A stretch of 64,000 bases of DNA from Nematopogon swammerdamellus (lineage: Eukaryota > Arthropoda > Insecta > Lepidoptera > Adelidae). Location of the stretch: NCBI GenBank assembly GCA_946902875.1, contig OX336350.1:19892048-19956047 (forward strand), in the 5' to 3' direction. Below are positions 1 through 10,484 of this stretch, piece by piece. Numbering within the stretch: the first letter of the stretch is position 1; each line of letters starts with the position of its first letter. Both the position numbers and the translations under genes were made by a program. The notes beneath the pieces are model-generated. The model ran no database searches and was not told the DNA's origin. It saw only the letters and a program-made list of their open reading frames with translations.

Positions 1-139
1 CAATTCACCGAACTAAATTTCTAGAACAGGCTACGCACGCGCTATGAAATAGGTTACCTGTCTGTCAGTAAACAAGGTGTGCGTGACTTCACATGCAATT
101 TTACAAAATTTTTTTTATATGTTAATCAACATGTAATCA

Positions 140-402
140 ACTGTGTCGAGGGACCAATGGTACAGTCGACAGAGCCAAAAACACCTCTCCTCGCGAAACC
201 ACGCACAGTGCGGCGCCATCCCAGCAGATGTGCGCTCTGCGGACTGTTGCTAGGCTGTCTAGCCCGTTGATACGACGTTTGAAGACACACAGGTTAAAGG
301 ATTCGGGAAAACACTCGCCGGAAGACAGTTCGACCGACACCCTAGCGATGCGACAAAGGAACGATTTTGAGAACCGATGGCTTCTCAAAAGCCCAATGTC
401 AA
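140..402 (-). mobile_element. LINE-K fragment (3' coding end)
   Basis: The minus strand reads a decayed C-terminal piece of a non-LTR retrotransposon containing HRFSKSFLCR, matching better copies at 43842-44345, 44455-44720 and 19815-20425. The SLATVRR region and the run into CTCCTCGCGAAACCACGC are shared with 44455-44720. It is broken and encodes no usable protein. LINE-K is a local name for this Jockey-like family. Confidence 0.65.
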
Positions 403-406
403 CAAC

Positions 407-780
407 AAAAAAAGTTTTAAAAAACATAAAACCGACTTCCTAAAAAAAGGAAAACTAAAAAACTATTTAAAATAAAAATATAAAAACCGCCTTCAAAAAT
501 ATATGAAATAAAAACCTAAAAAAAAAAAACGAACCCTAGAGTTGAAGGCGGTGCTAAAAAGGCTACACAAATCACAAAGGATATTATCATCCACTCATGT
601 TTTCTTTCATGCATCATTTTTGCTTGCTTTAGCACCGCCTTCAACTCTAGGGTTCGTTTTTTTTTTTTAGGTTTTTATTTCATATATTTTTGAAGGCGGT
701 TTTTATATTTTTATTTTAAATAGTTTTTTAGTTTTCCTTTTTTTAGGAAGTCGGTTTTATGTTTTTTAAAACTTTTTTTT
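407..780. repeat. Large foldback (inverted repeat), family Y-like ends
   Basis: Two arms of about 150 bp (407-560 and 628-780) are near-perfect reverse complements, separated by about 67 bp. Both arms contain GAACCCTAGAGTTGAAGGCG or its complement and an AAGTCGGTTTTATG end. The AAGTCGGTT end is shared with the Y family (1985-2915, 42104-42735). No ORF. A non-autonomous foldback DNA element is the simplest reading. Confidence 0.8.
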
Positions 781-902
781 TATTTCACAGTTTTTTTTAG
801 TAATTTTTGCTATTAATGTACTCGGCGGAATCGCTCGGCCTTCGGCCTCGCGATTCCGCCTCGCTTTCCAATCCGATCTTGACCCAATTAAAATAGGACC
901 AC

Positions 903-1243
903 GTCAGCTTCGATAGCTCAGTGGTGCAGACAGTCAACTGTCGCTATTGAATGTTAAGCAACATGGATGGGTGACCGCTGACCGTTGGAGGCTGACCGAG
1001 GTTCGGATTCCTCGTAAAACTGTAGGTCCCTTCCCTCCTAATCTTACTTGGTGGTAGGGTTTAACCTGACCGGGTTGGTACCACCGCACTGAATTAAACG
1101 TCGGTCGAAACGGCTATGTAAATAGTTTGTGTTTTCCGACCAGTTCAGTGTAGTCAGTACGATCAAAGGGGGAAGTACTGACATGGCACTTAGTTTATCC
1201 GGTGTTATGGGCTGACATCACGGACGTTGTAGGTGATGTTGCA
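903..1243 (+). mobile_element. SINE-A copy, internal deletion and replaced 3' end
   Basis: SINE-A is the commonest element in the window. Its head has a tRNA box A (TAGCTCAGTGGT), a block like the 5S rRNA internal promoter (GTTAAGCAAC ... GGATGGGTGACCGC) and a box-B-like GGTTCGGATTCC. A central domain (CTGTAGGTCCCTTCC, ACTAGGTGGTAGGGTT) and a 3' end CGTGTCAGTTTCCATAAAA follow. The best full copies are 42945-43327 and 53598-53976. This copy lacks about 27 nt of the 5S block, jumping from GCAAC to ATGGATGGG. Its final 35 bp are replaced by the tandem array at 1241. Confidence 0.85.
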
Positions 1244-1807
1244 GAACTTAGTAGAATGGACAGACATAAACATGTTACGGAACCCTACTTTTATTATAAA
1301 ATAACCGTCGGAGTACCTTGGTTGAAAATTGTGAAATTTAGTAGAACGGACAGACATACATTTGTTACGGAACCCTACTTTTATTATAAAATAACCGTCG
1401 GAGGGCCTTGGTTGAAAATTGTAAAATTTAGTAGAACGGACAGACATACATTTGTTACGGAACCCTACATTCATTTTGAAATAAATGTTAAATTTTGTAG
1501 AACGGACAGACATGCATTTGTTACGGAACCCTACATTCATCTTGCAGAACTTAGTAGAATGGACAGACATAAACGTGTTACGGAACCCTACTTTTATTAT
1601 AAAATAACCGTCGGAGGACCTTGGTTGAAAATTGTAAAATTTAGTAGAACGGATAGACATGCATTTGTTACGGAACCCTACATTCATTTTGAAATAAATG
1701 TTAAATTTAGTAGATCAGACAGACATGCATTTGTTACGGAACCCTACATTCATTTTGCAGAACTTAGTAGAATGGACAGACATAAACGTGTTACCGAACC
1801 CTACTTA
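1241..1807. repeat. Minisatellite of eight units with three spacer classes
   Basis: Eight copies of a core (AGTAGAAYGGACAGACAT ... GTTACGGAACCCTAC) are joined by three spacer types, giving unit lengths of 90, 90, 66, 57, 90, 66 and 57 bp and then a partial unit. The order a-a-b-c-a-b-c suggests a higher-order a-b-c repeat. All unit lengths are multiples of three, so the array is open on the plus strand (1202-1876, 224 codons) and largely open on the minus strand (1205-1687). The protein reading is therefore probably an artefact of phasing. The core resembles the end of the G repeat (GACAGAC ... ACGGAACCCTA). Confidence 0.9.
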
Positions 1808-1984
1808 ACAGTTGCACTCCGGGAGTGCCGGCAGATCCCGTGCCACTCTAACTTAACCCTTAATGCAATGACTTAAGGTTTCATTTTAAAAATGACGCTG
1901 ACGCGATGTCGCCAGTTATACATTTTTTACCCACCTAAAAAAGTGCCAAGCGTCGCTAAAGAAGTTTTCACTTCAAAAACCTCA

Positions 1985-2915
1985 GGGTTATCCCCTTTCA
2001 AATAAAAAAAAAAAAAGAATTTTCAAAATCGGCCCACAATTGACGGAGTAATCGCGTAACAAACATCAAAAAAAAGAAAACATACTGTCGAATTGAGAAT
2101 CTCTTAGGTCTAAAGTAAATTTCTCGTGAAGACAAATGCAACGAGCCCAAACACGATGGGTTTATCATGTGTAGTTTAGGAGTTCCTATGGCCACCTTCT
2201 GTCTCCATCATCAGACCAGCTCGATGGTACTCGGTACAGTAGGTACCGGTCAGGTACCATAATAAATTAAGCGCACCTGGCCGGTCGGAAAAGATAAAAA
2301 ATTTCAAATTTAGAATATTCATGAAACAAGGGTCCGAATATGTATCACTAGTAAATATCGATTCATGTATTTCAACAGGACAGAGAAAATTTCAAAATAT
2401 TAGGTATTTAATACTTTTTAGTTCTTTTTGTTTTTTTGTTTTTTTGAAATCGGTTTAATATTTTTTAAAACAGTTTTTATTTCATTCTTTTTAGTATTAT
2501 TACATAAATAAGAATAATCGAAATCGATTGAAGTGGTACAGAATTATTCGCCATATATGTGTCAGACTGCAAATTGCTGAATAAGTCCACATCACAAAAG
2601 TTTTGCTGAAGGTAACCACACACTATACTAATTTATCAAACTGAAAATTGCCGAATACGACCACATCACAAGTTTTGCTGAACGTAACCACACACCATAG
2701 TATTATGCTGATTTTTCGAAAACCACTGAACCAATTTCGATAAAATTGAAATGGGACCACCTCGGAAGTATGACCTAACTAACAAAAAAAGAATTTTCTA
2801 AATCGGCCCTCAATTGACGGAGAAATTGTGTTACAAACATACAAAAAAAAAAAAAAAAAAAAAAAAAAACATACAGACGAATTGAGAACCTCCTCTTTTT
2901 TTGGAAGTCGGTTAA
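1985..2915. repeat. Y-family repeats in two blocks
   Basis: Two blocks carry the same sequence, AAGAATTTTC ... AATCGGCCC ... CAATTGACGGAG and then GAATTGAGAA: 2004-2110 and 2779-2893. Between them, 2430-2540 matches 42330-42420 (TTTTTAGTAATAT..., ATCGATTG, GGTACAGAATTATTCG). It ends with TTTTTGGAAGTCGGTTAAAA at 2898-2918, the conserved terminus. It is non-coding. DNA-transposon class is not established. Confidence 0.6.
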
Positions 2916-2929
2916 AAAGGGTGCTCAGT

Positions 2930-3015
2930 TTCTCTGCGGCGAGTGCTGCGAAGATAGGTTGGATGGCAAGGAATAAGGGAAGCAAGTTCCTCCGAGCAGC
3001 GTCCATGATAGTACC
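2930..3015 (-). mobile_element. Probable LINE-K scrap
   Basis: The minus strand reads ACGCTGCTCGGAGGAACTTG and CTTCCCTTATTCC. This parallels the LINE-K segment CGCTGCTCTGACGAACTTGC ... CTTCCCTTATCC at 20070-20105. The flanks diverge quickly, so the call is weak. Confidence 0.35.
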
Positions 3016-3483
3016 TGGATTGATACATTCAAAGGATCGTCATCTCATATGCTATGAATGGGCAAACGCTCCACGCTGGCGTTTTGAGGACATAAGACGA
3101 TAAGGTGAGCCACAAGCATTGCGAACTCAGCTTCTAAGCTTATTTGGTCGGTATGTTTCTGCCAGGAGTGATGTATAAGAAAGGCGCATCTAGTTGAAGT
3201 CCAAGAATTTTATAGTACTGTTTGTACTAGATAATACGAGTAATTATGACCTTTTTAGAGTCATCGTTGTACGTATTGGTTTGTTTACAGTTTGAACAGG
3301 TTCAGATTTTGTGAATACCTGAAGCACTTTAGGAAATTCCCATAATAGAAGAATATTATTTTAATATTGGTCTAACCTCATAGTTTAGGGGACGTATTTT
3401 TATATTCGGATCTCGTCACAATTTTTCCGCAAAACATGTTCAGTTCGAATACAGAATCACTCCCTGAAGCGCTACAACGTTTA
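3016..3483. other. No recognised feature
   Basis: AT-rich DNA without a recognisable ORF or a repeat matched elsewhere in the window. Confidence 0.5.
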
Positions 3484-3566
3484 TTTATGGAAACTGACAC
3501 ATTTGGCTACATCACCTACTACATCCGTGATGTCAACCCATAACGCCAGGCTGAACTGGACACGTA
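3484..3566 (-). mobile_element. SINE-A 3' fragment
   Basis: Begins TTTATGGAAACTGACAC on the plus strand (the SINE tail read in reverse) and continues through ATCCGTGATGTCAACCC to GAACTGGACACG. It is strongly 5'-truncated. Confidence 0.75.
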
Positions 3567-3739
3567 CATAGACGTTTCAACCGTATTCGCAAAATCAAAC
3601 TGCACGTTTCCAACGATTAGTCAAACAGAAACATCACACCCTCACTAATGAAACTGGATGCCTCATAGATGGCTCAGGCTAACGATATAATCCGCGACAA
3701 TAAAGCTTATTTTGCAGTTAAAAACCAATTTATTGTTGA

Positions 3740-4115
3740 CTAGCTTTTGCCTGCGGCTTCGCTCGCGTGAAATTTGTGTTTAAAAAGAAGAAAGTAAGTA
3801 AGCCCGCTAATGTATCTTTATTTCGGCGCGCGGAACACTTCGGTTTGTATGAAAGCCACATCTTAGCGTAACCGGAAGTGAATTTTATTTAGCCTATCCT
3901 GTGTCCCGTATAGTTAAACGTGATTGTACTAAGTCTCATCGAATTGGGATGATCGGTTTAAGAGTTATGGAGGAACATACATACATTACATACATACAGA
4001 AAATATTTCTAAAAATCGTCAATTTAGTTTTAGTATCATACATAGAGACCACAAACGCAATATCTAACAACAAAGTAACTTACTCCATGACCACCCCTAA
4101 CAGATTTATTATTAG
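3740..4115 (-). mobile_element. Helitron-like non-autonomous element, family 1
   Basis: The 3' end on the minus strand is GCAAAAGCTAG, preceded by a GC-rich hairpin region (CGCGAGCGAAGCCGC). This is typical of Helitron-like repeats, which end in CTRR. The other end is CTAATAATAAATCTG. Conserved inner text includes CTCCATAACTCTTAAACCG and ACAGGATAGGCTAAATAAA. Related copies lie at 12770-14262, 14646-15187, 15199-15672, 29084-29745 and 54984-55425. No Rep/helicase is encoded. Confidence 0.65.
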
Positions 4116-4659
4116 AGAAGATTAGATGATTGATTATATTAAGGTAACTAACGATGTGAAAGAAAAGCAGATAAAAGATGAAATATGATTTGGCTAAGAC
4201 TTCGGTTGCGTTGACTGAAAGCTGATGCAATTCGTCGCATGTCTTAACATAAGTGGAAAAGCAACTTTAATCAATTTAATGGACACGTAAGCGGTAAATA
4301 TCCTGAGGTTCTTTAATAAGTGTTTCATTGCAGAAAACTTTAACTCTATACGCAAACCGTAATTTCCAAGCTATGTCGTTGGGTCAAGGCAGTCGACAAT
4401 CTAATTTTTATATATTGGATTGGTTTTATACGTGGAGAAACCTTTCATAACTTGTCAACCTTTCTGATAAAATTAATGAAAACAACAGCTGTTAACTATT
4501 ACATAAATCATACGAGTTCATATCTAATTATGTTTTATCAGAAGAGCACAGTTCAAGGAATACGAATAACAATACCTAAAAAACGCCTAAAAAGTGAACA
4601 TCAACAAATAGTTGAAGAGCAACTCCAGAAATAATTTGCAAAACAAAATGTATCGGAGT
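4116..4659. other. AT-rich, one unrecognised 60-codon ORF
   Basis: A short ORF (4452-4634, plus) contains the basic run ITIPKKRLKSEHQQ. I recognise no family, splice context or promoter, and its length is compatible with chance. Nothing else stands out. Confidence 0.3.
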
Positions 4660-5100
4660 CGAACATCTCGGTAGTTTCCTGGAAGCGTCGTCGCTCCAGA
4701 GGTAGCGGTAACTCCGCTACCCGGCAGCCCGCGCCGCGCCGCCACGACCAGTATTCAGCTGTCAGCCTGCGACGACACGCAGTCTCGCCCCGCCGCGCCT
4801 CACACTCTTCAAACTATCCACCGTGAACGATCCAGGTGAAGAGTGAGAGGGCCAGCTACAAGACGTAGAGCGTCCTCTCTCTTCATCGGCACGGTTAGCG
4901 TCGGAGCAGCGTTGTTGACGCTAGAGACTCGCGGGTCTCCGGTCGGCGGGAATGCGGCGACATGGCAACTTTCTTTCGACGCCGAGAAACGAGTTGCATA
5001 ACGAATCCCGCCAGACCCGACGCGCTCTCGTTGCGAAAATTATTAGCGATTAAAGCAAAGTTTCGCAGTTTGCGGCAGGAAAGGATGTAAGACCACACTC
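4660..5100 (+). promoter_or_regulatory. CpG-rich block, possible promoter/leader exon
   Basis: A locally GC- and CpG-rich stretch in AT-rich surroundings (CCCGCGCCGCGCCGCC at about 4728). A good 5' splice-site-like sequence, CCAG|GTGAAG, has GT at 4836-4837. No TATA box or ORF is clear, so an untranslated exon or promoter is only a suggestion. It is single copy within this window. Confidence 0.25.
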
Positions 5101-5529
5101 CTAAGTATCCAGTATGATAAAACCATCCAGTTTGATCTGGACGAAACCGGACCCTTCGATTAAGAGACTTAGAATTATCATTGCTTGCTTTAGCCAAAAA
5201 CTGGAGTAGCAATAGCAAACCACATCGTTAATAACGCCAATCAAGCCATCAGCTAGTTCAATACCAACCAAGGCATGGACGAGTAACATTGACGGTTCCG
5301 TTAATCACTTAGCATCAATTTGATACCGTAAATGCAAAAAATATAGACTTATTTTCTTCTTATCTCTGACATATCAAATTTTGAGTAACAGTACACAGTA
5401 CATACATAGGTACATTACGGCGGAGAGAAAATAAAACATAGGCATTCGAAGCTGTATAAGAACTTGTGATCTGCGTCCTGGGTGATGATTGAACATACTT
5501 TGGTTGGAAATAGTGAATATTAGACTTAC
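5101..5529. other. No recognised feature
   Basis: Mixed-composition DNA with only short ORFs and no repeat matched elsewhere in the window. Confidence 0.4.
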
Positions 5530-5652
5530 GAAGCAAAAATTCTTCCGCACGGACGTATTTAGTCTCCGTAACTTTAGGATTGAAACAGAGAACACATGAA
5601 AGCACTTGTCGGGGATTGTACACTATTGATTTCCCAGAGGATTCGGCAATCC
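5530..5652 (-). CDS. Candidate single exon, function unknown
   Basis: The minus strand has an acceptor-like TGTTTATAG immediately before 5652 and a strong donor GTAAGTC immediately after 5530. They enclose 123 open bases. The reading includes SIVYNPRQVLSCVLCFNP and ETKYVRAEEFLL, with balanced composition and two cysteines spaced C-x2-C. I recognise no family. The polypyrimidine tract is poor and no neighbouring exon is visible, so this may be chance or a transposon remnant. Confidence 0.2.
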
Positions 5653-6719
5653 CTATAAACACGACTGTCGTCGACCGCTCCCGACTATGAATGGACGATG
5701 ACGAACAAGCTGACCGATTACAGCATCGCGCCTCTTTGATAATATTATTTCATGTCAGGGTACACTAATACATTGTGTACATTCAAATCGCAAGCAACTC
5801 GCAAAGCAGTTTGATGCCCTGGGTTAAGGACTTGCGACAGTTAGGTAAACAAACCGGTCTGTTATCTTTGACGGTAGTACGGGAGGTATATCCGCAGATA
5901 ACCCCGTAGAAAATATATATTTAACGCCGCCGGCGAATACACATTCCTAACAATTTGCGCGATTTATCTAAACTGCTTGAACGCAGACACACACGCTGTC
6001 GTCTCTGTACGTATCTACACCGCTTCCTCATTTCAATTGACTTCTATTTTTGCATCGCGTAAAAAGAAGATGCGAAGTTAAGTAGTAATCCTTGCTAACA
6101 TGTACAATGAATGATCTCAATCTGTCGTCGAGAGCACGTACCTAACCTAACGAATCTCGTAGTTTAGGGGATTCGGGTACTAAATTATGGGAATATCTTC
6201 AGACTCATTTTCAGACGGGGAGATAAGTTTTGTGAAGTATAAGTTATTTTGACGAATAATACTGGGAAACATATTTTTCGTAATATATAGTATAGTATAG
6301 TGCTTTTGAGATGTCCAGACATTTAAAAAAGGAAACGTGCACGCGACTTGACAGAATCCGGCTAACCAGATAGACAGTGGCATCCTCGGGCAATTTACCA
6401 ATAAAGAGGATGAGTAATGTGGAGGATCCGGTCGCGTGATGCAAGTCACTTTGCCTGGAGCCGAGCTAATAGCTGCTCCTCCGGTTCCTTGATAAAGGAA
6501 CTCGTCTGAGTTCATGCCCTTTGGGGATAAAACTTTTTGTTTGGCTTTTTTTTCCCATCACTTTTTTCCTTTCCTGCTACCTAGTAAAGGGCTCATTGTA
6601 AACGAGGTGGTCATTAGTGAAGATAATGTTCTTTTGTAAGCGCTAGAGTTACCCAGAGGGGATAGACGAAGCGTCAATAAGACGAACATAAAAGTGAAAT
6701 CATATAATGACGCTCAAGA
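5653..6719. other. No recognised feature
   Basis: About 1 kb of AT-rich, apparently single-copy DNA. Short ORFs such as the one at 6180-6515 (minus) show no domain or splice context. Confidence 0.4.
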
Positions 6720-7596
6720 GAATGGTTGTTGACAGCTCAAGGAAGGCGAGCGATTGTGCCAGCGGGTCCTGACGAATCATCGGGATCGTTACGAGCGGTC
6801 GCACTACATTTCAATGCCCCCATGCGGTCCGGTGAGGCTGCGGACGGCGACTCCGTGACCATCTACAACCGTTACGATACATGCGCCGGCCACAATACAT
6901 TGAAAGAACGCTCTTTTGCCTCTAATGGTCGACATCCTGCGCGAGACGGGCGCCGTTGGTAATTCAGTATCTGCCAGGACCGCGGTCGCCGCGCCTCGGC
7001 CGCTCCGAACTTGATCCTTTTTGTCGCGAATTTTGTCCGTTCCGACGCTGTCGACTTGACACCAAAATAGTTCGAAATATCGCGAAGGAGCGTGCGACCG
7101 TTACCGAACTGGGGCATCTTGGGGACTCGCGATATCCGTTATCGACGGGAGTGTAGTGGTCACGTTGTTCAAATTATAGTCCACATCATCTACCAGAGAA
7201 GACCTGTGCGATCCGTGTGTTGGTGATCCGCTCTCAGCTCCCTGTGATTTCGAAACCGAAAAATTGCGACGTAGTGTATACGGCGTCGAGCAATCATCCC
7301 CGAGCTCAATTGGTCGCCGCTTGTCTTCTTCAGGCCAATCTTCGCGAGGTCTAACCAAAAATTAGTACTACTAAATGCAGCAGTGGGTGTAAGTAAGCGT
7401 CGTGTGACGTGTCGTGTCGTGTGACGATGAAGTTATAGTGGGCTGTGCAGTGTGGTGCGCCGGCGTCGGCCGCTCCTCCCCACGGACATGCCTGAGGGTC
7501 GACCTGTGCTCTCAAGTGTCAAGAAAAAAACATCGGCCGACCCGTTGCAGCCGTCGCACTCCAGAAGTTAGAGGCTTTGATGCGATAATATTTTAG
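6720..7596 (+). promoter_or_regulatory. CpG-rich, ORF-dense block with a splice donor
   Basis: CpG-rich DNA, with several overlapping ORFs on both strands that partly reflect stop-codon scarcity. At 7595-7602 the plus strand has AG|GTAAGAG, a strong donor. Another, GTGTAAGTAAG, is at about 7387. A minus ORF (7101-7358) reads RPREDWPEEDKRRPIELGDD and follows an acceptor-like TACTAATTTTTGGTTAG. Its product is not recognised. It could be a promoter with a non-coding exon, or decayed coding DNA of unknown origin. Confidence 0.3.
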
Positions 7597-7653
7597 GTAA
7601 GAGATTTCAGTGAGTTGTGTCACGACGACTCTCGTTCGTAGGGGACTTGCAAT

Positions 7654-8059
7654 GCGAAATTGTTGTACAATCAGTTGGTCATGGTAGGGGAGCGTTACCT
7701 CTGTAGGTCAATATAATTTAAGTCGCAATGGGGACTTAAAACCTTTACCCAAATCGAGGATCGAAAACTCTATCCACAAGTGAATTGCTTGAGTATTGCG
7801 TCCATAATCGCTTACGAACTTGATGGCTTACACATACCAAAGCGCAAGTGTTACTTGTAATATTCTCTAGTGCCTTCGGACATCTGCCGCCCCCTGAAGT
7901 TTGCCGCCCCTAGGCCGCGGCCTATACGGCCTAATGGGAAATCCAGGACTGATTGAACAGTATCTGTCGATTTCTCAGTTTCTTGGTTCTTAGCGAAATT
8001 GTTGTACAATCAGTTGGTCATGGTAGGGGAGTGTTACCTCTGTAGGTCATTATAATTTT
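7654..8059. repeat. 66-bp direct repeat flanking an insertion
   Basis: 7654-7719 and 7993-8059 are near-identical (GCGAAATTGTTGTACAATCA ... GTTACCTCTGTAGGTCA), differing at two or three positions. The 273 bp between them contain the hAT-like fragment at 7720-7955. Confidence 0.85.
7720..7955 (-). mobile_element. hAT-like terminal fragment
   Basis: The minus strand starts CAGTCCTGGATTTCCCATTA and continues through GGCCGTATAGGCCGCGGCC. A second copy on the plus strand lies at 59227-59482. Ends of the CAG..GGATTT..TTAGGC type are common in hAT elements. No terminal inverted repeat partner or 8-bp duplication was found, so the class is inferred. Confidence 0.55.
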
Positions 8060-8149
8060 GGAGGAGCCATGAATTATGCAGAGTTATAGATCTGATGGTG
8101 TCGAATACCTACTAAGTGTTGGAATAATGGATGATAGGAGACTAACGAA

Positions 8150-8395
8150 ATAAAATTTATGGAGGGAATGTGAGTGGAAGATTCGGAAAGGCTCGTCCTA
8201 GACGCACGTACGTGAACGAGATCGGGCACGCGCTCAAAAAGAGGAAAGTGCGTAGTACCCTTAATAGACGAGTATGTCCGAAGAACATTATGAAAGCGGA
8301 AGAGGCGGCAGAGGTGTGTTACCATCGTGGCGCGCGGATATCCGTTGTCTCTGTCCACCCCACCCCTGAGAAATAAATGTGATCCTATGTATGTA
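8150..8395 (+). pseudogene. LINE-E 3' end with ATGT tail
   Basis: A 5'-truncated LINE end. The ORF at 8170-8376 ends in a reading with MKAEEAAEV and GARISVVSVHPTPEK, which corresponds at 52750-52900 to MRVEEAAEACQDRG and WRSVVSAYPTGKQA. This K/RxxEEAAxxxxxRxxWRSxV pattern is seen at the C-termini of several endonuclease-type LINE polyproteins. It ends in (TATG)n just after the stop. Minus-strand relatives lie at 39887-39975 and 49488-49930. Confidence 0.6.
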
Positions 8396-8587
8396 TGTAC
8401 TTCAGAGGATTACATACTTAGTAGTAAATAGTAATGCGACAAATTTAAAAGGCTAATAAGTACAAAACAGGAGACCAAAGGAAAGGAGAGAAAGTAGAGT
8501 TTAGCGTGAGTTTAGAGCGTAATTAAAAGTTTTATTTATTATTTTATTTTATTTATTACTATATATGCGTTTTATGTAATTTATTGA

Positions 8588-8945
8588 ACAAACCGGCCAA
8601 GTGCGCGGATATGGGCTAGAGCACCGAGGATTCCGCACCAAAAAAAAAAACGCTGAAAAAACATATTTCTTGTATGGGGCCCTTAATTTTTCACTTGAAT
8701 TTTTTATTATTTGTTGTTATAGGTATCTGCCAAAATAACTCATATTCTGTGAAAATTTAAACTGGCTAGCTACTACGGCTACAAAGATACAGCCATCGGA
8801 CGGACGGACAGACAGACGGACGACAGACAGACGGACAAACAGACGTTGTAGGCTAAGTAATAGGCTTCCGTGCGAAGCTAGTCTCGCCGCTCGCCCGTCC
8901 GACGGACGCGCGGGCAGAAATTTATGAACCAACTTCACGTACCTA
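8588..8945 (+). repeat. G repeat copy
   Basis: G repeats start AAACCGGCCAAGTGCGAGTC, pass through TTATTTGTTGTTATA and CATATTCTGTGAAAATTT, then a (GACA/GACG)n tract, and end GGAACCCTA. This copy has the start (8590), middle and tract (8790-8845) but a diverged end. The family is non-coding and its class is unknown. Confidence 0.7.
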
Positions 8946-9687
8946 CCTACGACACATCCGATGTCGGGCCGTAGGTCACTTTTAGCGCATTATGGAATAC
9001 ACCTATTTACCTACATATTTCTTACACATACCTATGTGGGCTATTAAAAACCTAGGTACACGTTACTACCTATCTACCTAATTGAACATCTCACTTTAAT
9101 CTAATTGATTATAATAAGAATACCTATAATGTTTTTCAATGTGTAGGTAAATACAAATTTTCAACACAAACGAAAGAAATCGGTCGTAAACATCACTCGT
9201 TAGAAAACAAGTTACTATTATATATCTCTTTGGAAAACAAGATCATGCAAAACAACACTAACACAAAATATTGTGAGGTTATTTTTTCGCCAAAACAATG
9301 GATTTTAACACTCACCACTCTGTGCACCCACCTGAGATTAGTTCCACAGATTATAAAATATCGATTAGTTCACTACACACACACATAGATAAATAAAACA
9401 TGCAGTTCTATTATGACACTTCATTTATTATTGTAGTGTTCCGTCTCGTTTTATTTCACGACTGAATACAAAATGAATGAAATAAACAACAGTGATAAAC
9501 TGACAGTTCCTCTTTTTGTTGCCCACAGGTTATATTATTATTATCTGTGAACGAAAGTCATCGCGGTAACAAGCGCTCAGCCGGGTGAGCTCTACTCCGC
9601 TCTACGCTCTACACTTGCACGTGTTTTAGCCTGCCACCGCTAGATGGCACTATTTCAATTTTGAACAGCTGAACCTACAGTGTTTTT
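8946..9687. other. No recognised feature
   Basis: AT-rich DNA with no ORF above background and no clear match to other parts of the window. Confidence 0.5.
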
Positions 9688-10162
9688 TTAACCCCCGACG
9701 AAAAAAACGGAGGGTTGTTATTATTATTTATTATAAGTTTGACGTGTGTGTGTGGGTGTTTCTGTCTGTCTGTGGCATCGTAGCTCCCAAACGGATCGAT
9801 TGATTTGGATGCGGTTTTTTTATTAGGAAACTTGTTTTTATTCGGGATTCTTCTTAGCTATGTTTGTAATCAAGTAATCAAGTAATTAAGTAATAAAAAA
9901 AATAATTATCTGAAAAAGTGGACCGATTTGCATGCGGTTTTTTTTAAAAGCTTGAAATAAAAATTAAATTACAAATTTAAAAAACCCCGACTCTAAAAAA
10001 GTCTAAAATGATTTCCGTTTACTTACTTAAAGGATTCGGGGGACCGCTAAGTAAATAAAATATAAAAACTCAGAGCTGCGCGGGAATTTACTTAGCGGTC
10101 CAACGACTCCTTTAAGTAAGTAAACGGAAATTATTTTTGACTTTTTTAGAGTCGGGGGTTTT
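9688..10162 (+). repeat. X element with internal hairpin
   Basis: Bounded by AACCCCCGAC at 9689 and its complement GTCGGGGGTT at 10150. Inside is an imperfect inverted repeat: TTTCCGTTTACTTACTTAAA with its complement, and GACCGCTAAGTAAAT with its complement. CGTAGCTCCCAAACGGAT is diagnostic. Another nearly full copy is 60808-61296 (minus). Partial copies are 30690-31020 and 15537-15658. Confidence 0.75.
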
Positions 10163-10254
10163 TTATAAACAGAATAAACACTGAATAAGTATCCGGAAGA
10201 CGCGCTCTCCGTCCGTCCGCTCTATATACCTACTATACTATACTAGAATATATA

Positions 10255-10475
10255 TCCTATACGGAAACGGCTATTGTTTATTGTTTATTGTATAATTTCA
10301 TCCTTAAGTAGGTAACCTACGCTTGGACTTGTCGAAAATTCCGCCAGTTCTAAATTCAATGCGAAGAAGAACTGACAAACAAACTTCGCAAGTCACAATG
10401 TTTTGTTAGTACCTTATAAGTATTATGTTATAGTAACTTACAAATAATTAACCCATACTACCGCTCACAAGAGCA
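10255..10475 (-). repeat. Q repeat copy
   Basis: Shared with 23773-24228 and 60345-60640. The minus strand reads GAGCGGTAGTATGGGTTAAT ... GCGGAATTTTCGAC ... AAATTATACAATAAACAAT. The AATAAA near the end suggests a retroelement 3' UTR. No coding part is visible. Confidence 0.65.
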
Positions 10476-10484
10476 TTTTTTTTT

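Noticed and set aside
1202..1876. 224-codon ORF as a repeat-containing protein
   Set aside because: The ORF is open only because repeat units are multiples of three; the opposite strand is open too. It starts inside a SINE.
7101..7358. Minus-strand ORF as a firm gene
   Set aside because: Composition is plausible and an acceptor-like site exists, but no partner exon, homology or frame continuity could be shown. Kept only as part of the CpG-rich block.
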